Origin: Ditylenchus dipsaci
Taxonomy: Eukaryota > Nematoda > Chromadorea > Rhabditida > Anguinidae
DNA length: 64,000 nucleotides
Assembly (NCBI GenBank): GCA_004194705.1
Contig: SADC01000867.1
Span: 310,001-374,000 of the forward strand
Direction: 5' to 3'
Shown in pieces: positions 45,902 to 57,619 of the stretch. The translations under genes were made by a program, and so were the position numbers. How positions within the stretch are numbered: the first letter of the stretch is position 1; each line of letters begins with the position of its first letter. The notes under the pieces are model-generated. The model saw only the letters and a program-made list of their open reading frames with translations. It searched no databases and had not been told where the DNA came from.

Positions 45902-48747
45902 TCACGCTTTGTGTGGACTTTGAAGTGCTGTTTTTGGCTCATAGCCATATAGAAAAGTTGAGCCGATCACAACGGCAGAGCCAGCCATGAAAGCGCTAAA
46001 AACAAAAAGCTTACTGTTAAAATACAGCTAAATTATTACAGAGTAGGTTCAAAATCGGAGAGGAAAAACCAAGAGATGAAGCTGGACAAGAGAATACTCA
46101 GTGACACTGCAAACCCCTTCAAGATATTGTCGGCATACTTGACCACTAAAGCAATAACTAAGCCACCATAAGCCTAAAAGTTCGTTTTATAAAATTAATG
46201 GGCGCGGCTACATTTGAGGCTGGTTATTTGCAAATTCGGGGAGACTAGTCAGCCGACAGTTATTTAAGCAGGCGATACATTTGCAGCTGACATTTGTCGG
46301 GCTGTCAGTGTCCAGGCAAAGATGTAAGACCAAAAATGTGGGTCTGCAAACCACCGGTTACAAACGTCGCTATGCCATGCATAAATAATATTGAAAAAAG
46401 ACAGTGCACACCACTTCGATAGGGACTTCGAAGGTAAACCGAGTAGCGCAAATTTTTCACGAATGATAATTTAGTGTAGAGCGAGAAGACAGTCTCAATT
46501 TCGATCCTATTCTTTTCTTTGTTTTTATGTCTGACAAATTTATAAGGTGAGCATGGTAACTAAGCTAAAATTTTAAGCCAAAAAATTTTCAGCATATTTT
46601 GTCGGGCTAAAATTATGGTCTTTTTAGATGGTTCAGGTAAACTAAAAACAGTCTTAATTATTTTAATCGTTTCTTTTTGATTTCCGTAATAATTACTTTA
46701 AACATGTTGCACTCAAAATGACCGTTATAATCCAACGACGGTCTTTGGTGTAAAAACTTCTAAAGTATATTTAAAAAACATTTAAAAATCAGCAAAAGCA
46801 AGCTCCCTAATTCCGTGTTACGCGGATCGCATCACGTAACAAGCCATTACGAGATAGGCTTTTGCTTGTTTCTAAAATGTTTTCACATAAGCTTTAGAAG
46901 TCCTTTAAATGTCTTCAAATAAAAATAAAAATCTTGATTTGGAAACATTTGAAGTTGAAGTACGGAAAGCACTTAGTAAATTTGTTCTAGTTACATTATT
47001 GAATTTTTTAGGTTTTTCATATTACCACTCAAAGTAGCATCGAATACTCCTATTGTTACCCACAAATCAAATAAAAATTAACCTGAAGTAAAACGACAAC
47101 CCAAATTATCCAATTATAGCCTTGAAAGAATCCATATTTGTTGACTGCTTCTCTATCATATAACCAAGTCATTAAAAAGCCACCAAAGATGCTGAAGAAG
47201 GCTGCAACATAAAGTTTCAAATGAATTTAAAAGGGCAAAATGGACAAAGAACCTAATTGTAGATTTCTGACCCAAAGAGAAACAACTGAAGTCTTCAGGA
47301 TCTTTTCAAAATAAACACCAGCAAAGCCGCTGGAGCAACACGCAGCCACCACTGCAAAAAGTCCAACCATTCTGTCCGCTTCATCCGTCTTCACCTTTTT
47401 TGAAGAGCTGTCGCTCGGAAGCTAAGTTTCCAAGATTATTATAGTAACAAAATTTTTAGGGAAAGGATAGCCGACTAACCTGAACTAACGCAACACCAGC
47501 AGTAAGTAGAATGAGTGATATCCATTTTACTCCATCCAGTCTTTTTCCCAGCCTAAATTATTTTATTTGAAAGTGAGAAAATTCGACTATCAGCTAACAT
47601 AGTAACAGAACAGAAGGCAGTCGTAAGTATTTTCAATTGGTAGGTGACCTAAAAGTTTCACAACAATAAAAAGTCAAAATATATGCTGGGTCAAATCTTT
47701 TATGATTCGAAAAATTTTTACACACAATTTTTGACCCTATCTAGAAAAGGAAAGAGGGATTTCGCCTTGGCACCGCTTGTTTTTTGTGATCATTTAGGAT
47801 TAGTTACAAAAAAGTTACAAAATTACAATGTAAATTAGAAAAAACAACGGGAGGACCAAGGCCATCCCTCGCCCGTTTGTTGGACAGGGCCAGTTTTTGC
47901 GGCTGTTACATTCAGTGTGTTTCCATGGGTCTTACTCCAAAAAAGCATCCCATGAGGGTAAATCAAATCAAAATTCTTATTTTAGCTAATTTACTAACAC
48001 ATAATTTGTAAGGAAAAAAATTGTTATGCTGAAAAAATAGTCTATATGAAAAATTAGATCTTTTCAGCAAAAAGCTTTGATGAAAAAATAAAGGGTGGCC
48101 CGCGTCAGTCCGTGTTTATGTTTGGCTCATGACTTATCATCCATGTAGATATTTTTTACCTGATAAGTAGCTGCATCCAATTTAGAAAGTGCTAAGAAAA
48201 GCAGATTGTTTTGGATGACATAGAGTAGAGCTGGAACACCAACTTTCAAAGTGTCTTTGCTTTTCTGGAATATGTCTGTATTCAACTCATTATAAAATCG
48301 ATTGAAATTCCATCCTGAAAAACAGACAACATTTTTAACATGTGAACTGAATTGACCCACTATTGTTCATAAGAAGAACAATGATACATGTGAAAAATTT
48401 GATGATTTCTGCCATTACCACAGCAGTGGAAGATAGGTATCTCAGTTCTTCTTCCTGAACTCCACCCGTATTACCATCTGGTACTAACTTTTTGGCAGGC
48501 AAGCGTGAGTATCTGAATACTAAAGAATTACAAACACAATCATTAACAAATTTATTCAGGAAAGATCTTTTTCGGCAAAAAAACATAGAGCCTACCGCAA
48601 TATGAGGACCAGTGCCGTAGTTTGCGCTATAAGAACTACCAAAGAAACCCATTTGAGATTGTTGGCTTGAGTGCTTGCAGTGCCAGCAGTTACTGATATT
48701 TTTTTGACCGGCATATTGAGCATAAGATTGGTAGATGACGATGACAT
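45902..48747 (-). CDS. Golgi nucleotide-sugar transporter, SLC35A family (UDP-galactose type)
   Basis: Antiporter that brings a UDP-sugar into the Golgi lumen in exchange for UMP. Nine minus-strand exons, every join in phase: 48596-48747, 48361-48512, 48160-48314, 47599-47648, 47480-47552, 47253-47421, 47083-47201, 46040-46173 and 45902-45995; 365 residues, the family's usual length. Hallmarks: [16 protein letters not shown] in TM1, [20 protein letters not shown] followed by [47 protein letters not shown] with [13 protein letters not shown], and [19 protein letters not shown] near the C-terminus. These are signature motifs of SLC35A1-3. The likely substrate is UDP-galactose or UDP-GlcNAc; CMP-sialic acid is unlikely in a nematode. 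A TTTATTTTAG acceptor four bases before the ATG suggests trans-splicing. A MITE relic sits in intron 3. Confidence 0.93.
47756..47885. repeat. Inverted repeat in transporter intron 3
   Basis: GAGGGATTTCGCCTTGGCAC with CGCTTGTTTTTTG on the left, CAACGGGAGGACCAAGGCCA on the right. Related to the CCTTGGTCCCCC elements at 10.8 and 40.85 kb. Confidence 0.6.
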
Positions 48748-48751
48748 TTCT

Positions 48752-48762
48752 CTAAAATAAAC
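48752..48762 (-). promoter_or_regulatory. Probable trans-splice acceptor of the transporter
   Basis: GTTTATTTTAG ends four bases before the ATG; typical nematode SL site. Inferred. Confidence 0.5.
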
Positions 48763-48914
48763 ACTAACAATGCTTCTATGGATTACATGGTGGTTCTATT
48801 TTTCAGCATCTTGTTTTGCTAACAATATTCAAAGGTCTTTTTCGTATTTTTTGAATTATATACCAAAAAACCACCTATGAAAATAAGATTTTCTAAAAAA
48901 GGTCTGTAATAAGT

Positions 48915-49220
48915 TTAAGCCAAAACAAATAGCATTAAAAAATGAAGCATCTTGTGTATTGGCAAGTGACAAGATGGGCCGAATCCAAGTTGTATGTCAA
49001 GTTCTAGATTTCTTTTTACAAGATAAGTCGTAAATCTAATGACCTTAATGTACTTTTTCGTCTTGTGGTCTAGGTCGTCAATAGTGAACACATTTTTGTG
49101 TAAAAACACGAACATTGGAGTGATGTAAATTGGCTCTATGTCCGGGTAGGGATTCGTGCCTGATTTAAATATTTTCACTCCATTTGGCAACGTAAATGAT
49201 GAAAAAATGGTTGCAGTGAC
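48915..49220 (-). other. Unassigned open frame, possible exon fragment
   Basis: An open minus frame of about 100 codons without its own ATG near the start (FVTATIFSSFTLPNGVKIFK, DIEPIYITPMFVFLHKN), ending in TAA at 48915. It reads as protein-like, but is cut on its upstream side by the foldback at 49221. A second frame beyond the foldback (50262-50450, 62 codons) might belong with it. No family recognised. Confidence 0.3.
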
Positions 49221-50067
49221 GAATCCCCCCCCACGGGGACTGATCAGGTGGAGGAGATAACTTCATATTCGTGTTTCTCGACCCGATTTCATGAGAAAGC
49301 CGCGCGTTTTTTTGGTTCTGAGAAAAAAAAATTTTTCGAACTACAGGGGGGTATCATGGTTTTTTAGTCAAAATTTGAAAAATTTAAATTGGCGCCTTTT
49401 GAATTTTAAAGGGATAAAAGGCTGTATTGGGAGGGGAAGGGAATAAAAGGGGGCCACTTTTATGGCAGAACATTATAAATTTGAATATCTATATTCATCG
49501 ACTGCCTCACCATGTTTTTCAACTGGGCCGTGGCAAAAAAAGACTCTATATGCATTTTATGGTCAAGAGTGCTTCTCGGAATCATGTCTAAGGTAAGTGA
49601 GTGCGCGCATCTCTAACTCTCAAGCCCCCTGCGCCCCTTCGGGGGCGCAGGGGGCTTGGGGGCTTGGAGTTGAGATGCGCACACCCACATACCTTAGACA
49701 CAAATCACTCGAAAGTGACTCTGGATGCATGAAAAAGCATGCATACCAGAGTTTATTTATGCGGTAGGCCCCAGTATTCAAAACTATGTTCAACATCTTC
49801 TTGTTAGTGGGCCCTCTATGATTAGTGGCCCCCTTTTATTCCCTTCCCCTCCCTATACAGCCCTTAATCCCTTTTAAATTCAAAAGGCGCCAATTTAAAT
49901 TATTCAAATTTTGACTAAAAAACCATGATACCCCCCTGTGGTTCGAAAAAATTTTTTTTTCTCAGAACCAAAAAAACGCGCGGCTTTCTCATGAAATCGG
50001 GGTCGAGAAACACGAATATGAAGTTATCTCCTCCACCTGATCAGTCCCCGTGGGGGGGGGGGGATTC
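49221..50067. mobile_element. 847-bp foldback element with long arms
   Basis: Starts GAATCCCCCCCCCACGGGGA and ends with the inverse. Arms of about 250 bases include CTGATCAGGTGGAGGAGATA, GGCGCCTTTTGAATTTTAAA and AAGGGAATAAAAGGGGGCC. The loop carries a GC-rich hairpin at 49587-49699. Confidence 0.85.
49587..49699. repeat. Strong GC hairpin in the foldback loop
   Basis: GTCTAAGGTAAGTGAGTGCG on one side pairs with CGCACACCCACATACCTTAGAC; the centre 49621-49658 is an almost perfect 17-bp stem (CAAGCCCCCTGCGCCCC). Relative of 39183-39420. Confidence 0.8.
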
Positions 50068-50667
50068 TGAACTCAAGCCGAAAAAATTTGGAAATTTTCA
50101 CTACTTGTTGAATTTTTATTTCAGTGCTCAGAATTCAACAAGCAGTAAATAAAATGTATCTTTTTAACGAAAAAATGACCAACATTTTCTTTATTTCTAG
50201 AAATGTACTTTATTTTATATGATTTGAGGTACATACCCTGCAGAATGTGCACTATCACAGTTTAAATTGGCACATCTTGCCTATAGCCATGATATCTGAA
50301 ATTTTGATTGAATTTAATGTAGACTTTAGGTGTGTTGCGAATAAATATTTCACGTAGCATAGACTGTATTTTTAATGAATTTTCAGCCTGAATTTTTAAT
50401 GAAAACAGAGACGTGGTTATTGTGACAGAGTTTTGAATATATTTTGGCATATTCTACAACTTGGAAACGCTTTCAAATTAGAATTTGCCTATTAGAAACT
50501 AACGACCAACAGGATTAGCAAAGACCGCACTGCACTATTTGTGAACCGAGAGCTTGGCAGTCGACACTAATGATTTCGCAAAATTTTGACCAAAAGCAAG
50601 ATGAAATATTTTTTACGAATCAATTATTCGGATAAAAACAACAAACATCACCAAACATTATTTTTAA
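50068..50667. other. Intergenic, no supported gene
   Basis: Only the minus frame at 50262-50450 (MPKYIQNSVTITTS to YRQDVPI), with no domain and no certain splice sites. Confidence 0.3.
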
Positions 50668-51877
50668 AGGACCATGGTTTTTGAACGCAGCGACATTTAC
50701 GAAATTTGAATTGGCGGGGACACTTTTTGTCATTGAGACCAATTGAGTTTAAATGTGAATTATTTTTTATTTGCATTACCAATTTAAATTTTCATGCCTT
50801 GGTCCAGCAATAATCAAAATCAGATATGAGTAGTTATGATGCAGTGAAAGTAGCCGAAGTCGTCCGATCTGGCAATGTGCAGCAACGTTGGGTTCGACTA
50901 GTAGTAGATTGTTCAAAATTTTGAAAAAATTTAACTTGCAAACTAAAAATATTTCAAAAAAGGCTGTAACTAATTTCACCCGTTAAATTACTGATTTACC
51001 CCGTCAAATTATTTTTTTACCCCGTCAAATTTGAATTTCGATCAAAATACTCATTTACCCCGTCAAATTACTGATTTACCCCGTCGAAATATTGATTCAC
51101 CCCGTCAAATTAAAATTTTCGGTGAAATACTGCAGTAAATTTTGCGGGAATCCGAATTTTATAGTCAAAAATGACTTGGATCGCGCAAAATCCAGCTCCA
51201 GAGTGGCCAGAAGCCCCTGAAAGTTGGTTTTTTAGGGGTTTACTAAAGGGGGAGTAAACTTTTCGCAAAAACTCGATTGAGCGGATCAGATTTCGGGTCT
51301 GATGGGCTTAATCGATCAGAATTCTACCCTTAACCATTCTTAACCATCTTAAACCACCCCAAGCACTGATTTAGGGTAGTTAGACACTGGTCTGGAGCAG
51401 TTTGGGATGGTTTAGGGTGATTTAAGAAGGTTGATAATGGTAAAGGGTGGAATTCTGAGCGATTAAGCCCATCGGCCCCGGAATCTGATCCGCTCAATCA
51501 ATTTTTTGCAAAAAGTTTACCCCCCCCCCTTTAGTAAACCCCCAAAAACCAACTTTCAGGGGCTTCTGGCCACTCTGGGTTGGGATTTTGAGCGATCCAA
51601 GTCATTTTTGACTATAAAATTCGGATTCCCGCAAAATTTACTGCAGTATCTCACCGAAAATTCAAATTTGACGGGGTAAATTCAAATTTGACGGGTAAAT
51701 GAGTATTTTGCTCAAAATTCAAATTTGACGGGGTAAAAAAATAATTTGACGGGGTAAATCAGTAATTTGACGGGTTAAACAATTCTAGCCTTTCAAAAAA
51801 TATTTTCGCAGTAACTTAGCTGTCCCCCGCCAATTTAAAAAGTCCAAATTTCCGTGGCCGTAGACGGCAATGGTCCT
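50668..51877. mobile_element. TTAA-flanked element, 1.2 kb, with TTACCCCGTCAAAT arrays
   Basis: TTAA then AGGACCATGG; right end GACGGCAATGGTCCT then TTAA. Subterminal AATTGGCGGGGACA on the left is inverted on the right. Inside (50965-51795) is a palindrome whose arms are arrays of TTTACCCCGTCAAATTA, with a TTAACCATCTTAAACCACCC centre. Probably one element nested in another. Confidence 0.8.
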
Positions 51878-52149
51878 TTAAAATTCAAAATCATAATCAC
51901 TTTACGATTTTCGCGCCAAATTAAAAAATTCGAAAATTGACTGAGATTTCTATACATGTAACTTCAAGTAACCCCAGGTCTGTAACGGATTTTATTCCTA
52001 TCTGTTTTAGGTAAACTTATCCGCAAAAGCTTCCTCACATTCAGGGCATTAAAATAAGTCATCACTCACCTCAAAGCTAAGCAAATTTTTGAATTTTTAA
52101 TGAAGTTTTCGAAAAATATACCGAAACACATCCCCTCGCTTTGCAACTA
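51878..52149. other. Intergenic, nothing seen
   Basis: AT-rich spacer between two inverted-repeat elements. Confidence 0.3.
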
Positions 52150-52620
52150 TAACTGGGGCTAAATTCTGGTATACCCCCAGCACTCACTTCTGGTATACCC
52201 CAGCACTCACTTCTGGTATACCCCCAGCACTCAATTATGGTATACCCCAGCACTTAATTTGGGATACACTCCTCGTGTTACCCCACGATTGAGAGCTGAG
52301 GATGTTAGCTACACGATGGTGTAAAAATTTCTTAGTTTAGTTCACAAAAATGTGCATCTTCTAATTAAAATAGAATTGAATCATTTCGAATGAAAATTGA
52401 ATACTCAAAGATGATTCAGTTCCATTTTAATTAAAAGATGTGCATTTTTTTAAACTAAACTAAGAAATTTTTACACCATCGTGTAGCTAACATCCTCAGC
52501 TCTCAATCGTGGGGTAACATGAGGAGTGTATCCCAAATTAAGTGCTGGGGTTATACCATAATTGAGTGCTGGGGTATACCAGAAGTGAGTGCTGGGGGTA
52601 TACCAGAATTATACCATAAC
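52150..52620. mobile_element. Palindromic element with GGTATACCCCAGCACTCA arrays
   Basis: Four copies of GGTATACCCCAGCACT-type units on the left, inverted copies on the right, and long inner arms (TTAGCTACACGATGGTGTAA and inverse, 52305-52495). Confidence 0.78.
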
Positions 52621-52974
52621 TGGTCTCGAATTCTGTGTTACATTTGAAAGCTCGAAAATGAGGGCTATAGCCCGATAGAAAAGTAAATTTGCTACGATTT
52701 CGTGCCAAAGAAGTGTGCAAAAGATACAAATTTTGGTGGTTTTATACAAAAGTTAGACAGAAAACGCGAAAATCCCTAATTTTACTCGTAAAATGCCAGT
52801 TGTTTGCTTTAAATGACCTCTAGCTGCTAAATTTCTGACTATACGAAAGTGGTCTGACCTTTCTTGTAGCTGAATGTCTGTGCTATCTTTTGGTGTATGA
52901 GCCGTACTGAAATCGACGACTTTTTAGATTTTTTGACGGACTGAAATTTGGTATAATTTGTAGGTACCATGATG

Positions 52975-54560
52975 ACTCGCAATTCAAGCTCGAAAAGAGG
53001 CAAGCAGCTACAAGTAGGTGGAACAAGATCAGCGCAAAGAAGAATCAACGTGTCAAGGCTGCTCAAAAGACAAGTCAGTATTTTAACTGCTGGGATGTAT
53101 CTATCTATCATATTTTTATTCAGGAAAGCAGCCATCGCTCCGAAAGAGCGTCAGTGTACAAGTGGATATAACTAGCTCAATAATTGGCAATCTACAAGAA
53201 GACAAGAAGGCACTGCTTTGTCGGCTTGTGGACCAAAAAAAAAGATTGTAAGGATTTAGATTCTTGTGGTTCATATGTCTCAGTTAAGCGTCATTACATT
53301 CTTAGACACCTCGAAAAGCTATCCAGCACCTGAGCCGTACAGCTTCTCTCAAACGAATAGACCAAGTAGCCGGTATGTTCTTAACCAAGTCTGGAGATAG
53401 GCCATCCTATGAAGAATTCAAAAGGATGCTAAGACGCTGCAGAGACGACTGGGTATTGTGTCCCCTGAAAAACCTGAAAGAGCGAGCACGAGACTTTCGC
53501 CGTTGGAAGATCTAAAACTCCCTTGGAAGTCTACAAAGGAGCGAAGAAATTTAAAAAGCGCGACTAAAAAGGTAGATTGGTTCACTTGGCGTATTTTTAC
53601 CCGTATTTTTCAGTCTGGAAAAGATATTTTGCCGCTACCAATCAAGTCCAATCCTTGGCCCGAGGATTCGCCGATGAATTGAAGACAGAAAGCATGATAA
53701 TTGAAGATTCCTGCTACATATGGCTTTCGAATATCAAAGAGGTTCTAGTGAAACGTTGCCTTCGACTGCAGCAAACAAAAAATCTTAACTTTGGTGGTCC
53801 TTTTGAAAGTAAGCTCTTTCTCTATCTGGTCAGTGACAAAGGGGGCAAGACGACGAAAATTACAGTGGGAATAGGAAATGTGCAAAGAGCAAACAGTCCA
53901 GACAGTCTCTTGCTTGTGGCTCTCTACGATGACGACGATAAACATGACAAATTAGCAAATCTGGATCAAGTTTTCGAGCAGCTCGAATTCCATCGACTAA
54001 GTCTTGGAAGAACTGAGCGTGAAGTTGTCTGGTATGTACATATGTGTAACTTCGGTTAGTGTTTTTTTAACGGATTTTTTCAAGGTTTGTGACAGGGGAT
54101 TTGAAGTTTCTCGATTCAATCTACGGTCACATTGGTTCGTCGGCTACTCATCCATGCGTTCTCTGCGAAGCTCCAAAATCTGCATTCAAAGGCGGTAGTA
54201 TTTTCAAAGCAAGAACCCTCTCATCAATTGATGGATGCTTCAGATTCTATCAGCGCAACACAGCTGGTCGCTCAGCGATCTCAAATTCTGAAAAGACAAT
54301 GTTGCATCGACAATGGTTGTCCATTGCAAAGCACCCACTGGTCAAGATTCCAATTGAGAATGTCATTCCGCCTTCGCTGCACATCATCCAAGGATTGTGT
54401 CAAAACGTAATTGGTTGGATCGAAAAGAGGGAGCCTTTGCTAGTAAAAGAATTGGAAGAGGTGTTCAAGAGTCTCGGTGCTCAGAAGCAGGCCTGGTACC
54501 AATCGTTTACTGGTATTTTAACATTTTATGCTTTGAAAATTACGTAAAGCCAGAGACCGG
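52975..54560 (+). pseudogene. Decayed transposon-type protein gene
   Basis: Coding-like exons: 52975-53079 (DDSQFKLEKRQAATSRWNKI), about 53125-53247 (RKSVSVQVDITSSIIGNLQE), about 53305-53570 (TASLKRIDQVAGMFLTKSG, then CRDDWVLCPLKNLKERARD), 53618-54041 (YFAATNQVQSLARGFADELK, SDKGGKTTKITVGIGN, ALYDDDDKHDKLANLDQVF) and about 54084-54512 (FVTGDLKFLDSIYGHIGSS, THPCVLCEAPKS, PPSLHIIQGLCQNVIGW). Conserved D residues in SDKGG and TGDLKFL plus a CxxC suggest an RNase-H-fold transposase of a kind common in nematode and cnidarian repeats, from memory and unverified. Two frame breaks: exon 2 ends out of phase after a run of nine A (near 53242), and the frame slips near 53508. Superfamily not assigned. 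Confidence 0.5.
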
Positions 54561-54862
54561 TTTATAACCGAGTAGCGCCGAGATTTGCATCAATTGGCGT
54601 CAGAGAGAAGATCTTAAAAAGACTCATGGAAGAATCATATATCCGAAATTGTCTTTTCGATACTCATGATATTGTTATTGAATAACTGTTTCACATCTGC
54701 TTTCTAACGGTACTTCCATCACTGTTTCAATCAAATAAAAGTGTTTTGGGTATTGAGAATTTCAAAAATCGTATTTCTTTATTGAAATTTTGGATGAACA
54801 GTTCAAATTTTTTAAAAATATTTTCAAAAAAAAGTTTCGTTCGAAAAATTCTTGGCAGGAAT

Positions 54863-55065
54863 CAGGGTGCGCAGATGAAAAAACGCAAAATCAGGATTTT
54901 GAACAAAAAAATCTCGAAAAATCAGGATTTCGAACAAGAAAATCTCCAAAAATCAGGATTTCGAACAAAAAAATCAGGAAATTTCTGATTTTTGGCGATT
55001 AAAAATCAGGATTTGAATCGAAAAATCAGGAAATTCCTGATAAATCAGGACATCTGCGCACCCTG
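54863..55065. mobile_element. hAT-type MITE, ATCAGGATTT core, perfect TSD
   Basis: CAGGGTGCGCAGATG and CATCTGCGCACCCTG ends, flanked by GCAGGAAT on both sides (54855-54862, 55066-55073). The core is repeats of AAAAATCAGGATTTCGAAC. Confidence 0.9.
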
Positions 55066-55279
55066 GCAGGAATTTAAAAAGTGCCAAATTTTGCATTTTT
55101 ACGCAAAAAAGTCTTGGCATTTTGTTTAAGTTGAACTGATTATAAATTTAAATTTTGGGCTCCTGTGGGGCCGTGAAATTAAAAAAAAACACATTGAAAA
55201 AGTTTTGTCAAAAACTCTTGGCGTTTTGCTGTTTTCAAAGTGATTATGATTTTGAATTTTAAGGGGCTGTGGTTGATGC

Positions 55280-55465
55280 GGTTATGAGTAATGTGTGCGT
55301 TGCAACGAGTGCGTCAGTAATGAGTGCGTCAGTAATGAGTGCGTCAGTAATGTGTGCGTCAGTAATGTGTGCGTCAGTAATGAGTGCGTCAGTAATTAGT
55401 GCGTCGTAATGAGTGCGTCAGTAATTAGTGCGTCAGTAATTAGTGCGTCATTAATTAGTGCGCCA
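55280..55465. repeat. Left TIR of the MULE, tandem GTGCGTCAGTAATGA units
   Basis: About a dozen 11-15-base units; the terminal motif ATGTGTGCGTTGCAACGAGT is found inverted at 57793-57816. Confidence 0.85.
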
Positions 55466-55483
55466 ATATTAAAATATTTTGCC

Positions 55484-57440
55484 ATGGCACTAAAATTTTC
55501 AATTTTTTGTGTTAAAGACCATTACCAGCTTAAGTACAAGATGTTTAGAAATATGGAAATCAAAAGCATCAAGGGAAAGCCAATGGCGCTCTGTGGCGGA
55601 TTTCTAATGATGCAAGAACGAAAAAGCAAGGATGGTGAGCGTCAATACTGGAGATGCCATCTCAAGAATCTAGGGTGCAAGGGACGAGCGATTTCGGCTA
55701 TCAATTCATCCGAACTAACGCAAACAATAGCACACAATGGACATGGGGCAAGTCCGCTTGAAGTAAAAGTTAGTTTTTATCTTTTTCGCATACATAAGAA
55801 CTAAATTATTTTATTCAGAAGAATTAGGTGTTGACAAAAGCAAAGAAACTGGCTAAATCAAGCTACGGAATGTCTTCACAAGCAATAATCGAAATTACAA
55901 AAGTGGGACTGAGTGATTTGGAGGTTCAGGCTTTGCCGAAAGATTTGGATATTAAGAGGATGATCACTAATATGCGCTTGCCAGCCAGAGGTTAATTTAA
56001 TAGCATTTTTTAAATCATGATCTTTTCTTTTTTTGCAGGTGCCGATGTGGATATGCCTCTAGATCGAATGCAACTTGGCTATCAGTTCAGAACAACTCAA
56101 GCTGGTGGACGATTCCTCTTGTATGACTCTCGTGAGGTAGAGCCAAATAAGCCGGTTGTTCTCATATTTGCATCAGATCGCGGATTAGATTTCCTACGCC
56201 AGTATCAAATGTGGAGTATAGATGGTGATTTTGTTTTCGTTTTTTGTGTTAAAATACTGCTGTTGTAGGCACATTTTTCTGCTGTCCTAAGAACTTTGCT
56301 CAGTCATTCACTCTCAATTGCTTCAAAGAAGAGTCAACATTGCCCGCTGTTTTTTTTCTGCTGCCCAAGAAGTCAGAAGAGACGTACAAAAGAGCCTTCA
56401 AAGCCTTATTTGATCAGTTGCCTGGAGTAATACCTACTTTCGTTATGTTCGGTTCGTAGTTATTTAATTACTGGTCAGCTACTAATAATATATCCTTTTT
56501 TATCCGTTCCAGATTTTGAGCGCGCTCCTACAAAGATTCTAAGTCAGATGTTTCCAACTGCGGTGTTCAAGTACTGCCTTTTCCACTTCTCACAAAGTCT
56601 TTTTCGCAATTTCTCCAGCCGTGGACTTATTCAGCTCTACACTAACCCGGAGGTAAAAAAGTTGTTTCGATGCTACACTGCTCTTGCCTTTCTGCCGGTG
56701 GACGAAGTCAAGAGAGGGTTTGAGGATATTTCATACGCTATCCAGGCAAAGATTGATGAGGGAGAGATTCCAGGAGATTTGGTGGACAGACTTAACGGTA
56801 TATGGATATTTTGTTCGTTTTTTAGTCTTACTTGAATTTTTATATTGCTGCTTCAGATCATGTCGAATATATGAAAAACACGTACATTAGCCGCGTTCAC
56901 AATGAAATGCAAGAAGAAGATCCAATATATCCGCCTCTAACTTGGAACTGCTTTCAATCGGTGCTAGATGGATCAGCTCGGACCAACAATGCTCAGGAAG
57001 GTTGGCACATGAGATTTAACAAGAAATTCAGCAAGCGTAATCCATCTCTGAGTCATTACATAGTGCGCATGAAAGAGGAGGAACATTTCACATGGCAGAT
57101 GGCTATCAGGTCATATACTATAAAAACTTTCACATTAAGAAGCTGGTTTTATTTATAATTTTGTTTTAGACATGCGGCAAACCCAGCTGATCCGATTAGA
57201 AATCACAGATCGACGAAAGTGATCAATTCAGAAAAGCAAATCAAGAAATTAGTCCAAGATTACAGTGAAAAAGAGCCGCATCTTCGCCATCGTCTTCAAT
57301 ATCTTGAACACCTGCAGCATCACCTAGCCAAATTCCATGATGTAGGCGGAGCCGAAAGAGTTGTTAGGTCGGAGCAGGAAGAAGCAAACCCAGAAAATAC
57401 CGTGATGGAGGATAACCCAGATAATATTAGTCTATATTGA
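55484..57440 (+). CDS. MULE transposase with FLYWCH zinc finger
   Basis: Catalyses cut-and-paste transposition of the surrounding element. Exons 55484-55768, 55828-55990, 56039-56224, 56269-56451, 56513-56797, 56857-57109 and 57170-57440, all in phase, 541 residues, no defects. A FLYWCH-type DNA-binding finger lies at about residues 30-85 ([38 protein letters not shown]). The MULE catalytic core follows: WSIDGTFFCCP (first D), [14 protein letters not shown] (second D), then [13 protein letters not shown], and [18 protein letters not shown] with the presumed catalytic E. The C-terminal tail is acidic. The ATG at 55484 is chosen because upstream in-frame codons are the TIR repeat. Intact exons and arms suggest a recent, possibly autonomous copy. 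Confidence 0.9.
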
Positions 57441-57619
57441 ATGTTACTGTTTTTGTTAACCTTTTGTTTTGTTGTTTTGTCATCGTATAAAAAATCTTGG
57501 CTTATTTATGATTTGCTTTGATTCGGTTTTTTTTGGAGTACTGTTGTGGTAAAGTCACCGTTCAAGGCAGTTTTAGTAAAAGTTTAAGTGCAATTGTAAG
57601 CTTGAGTGCAATTGTAGAC

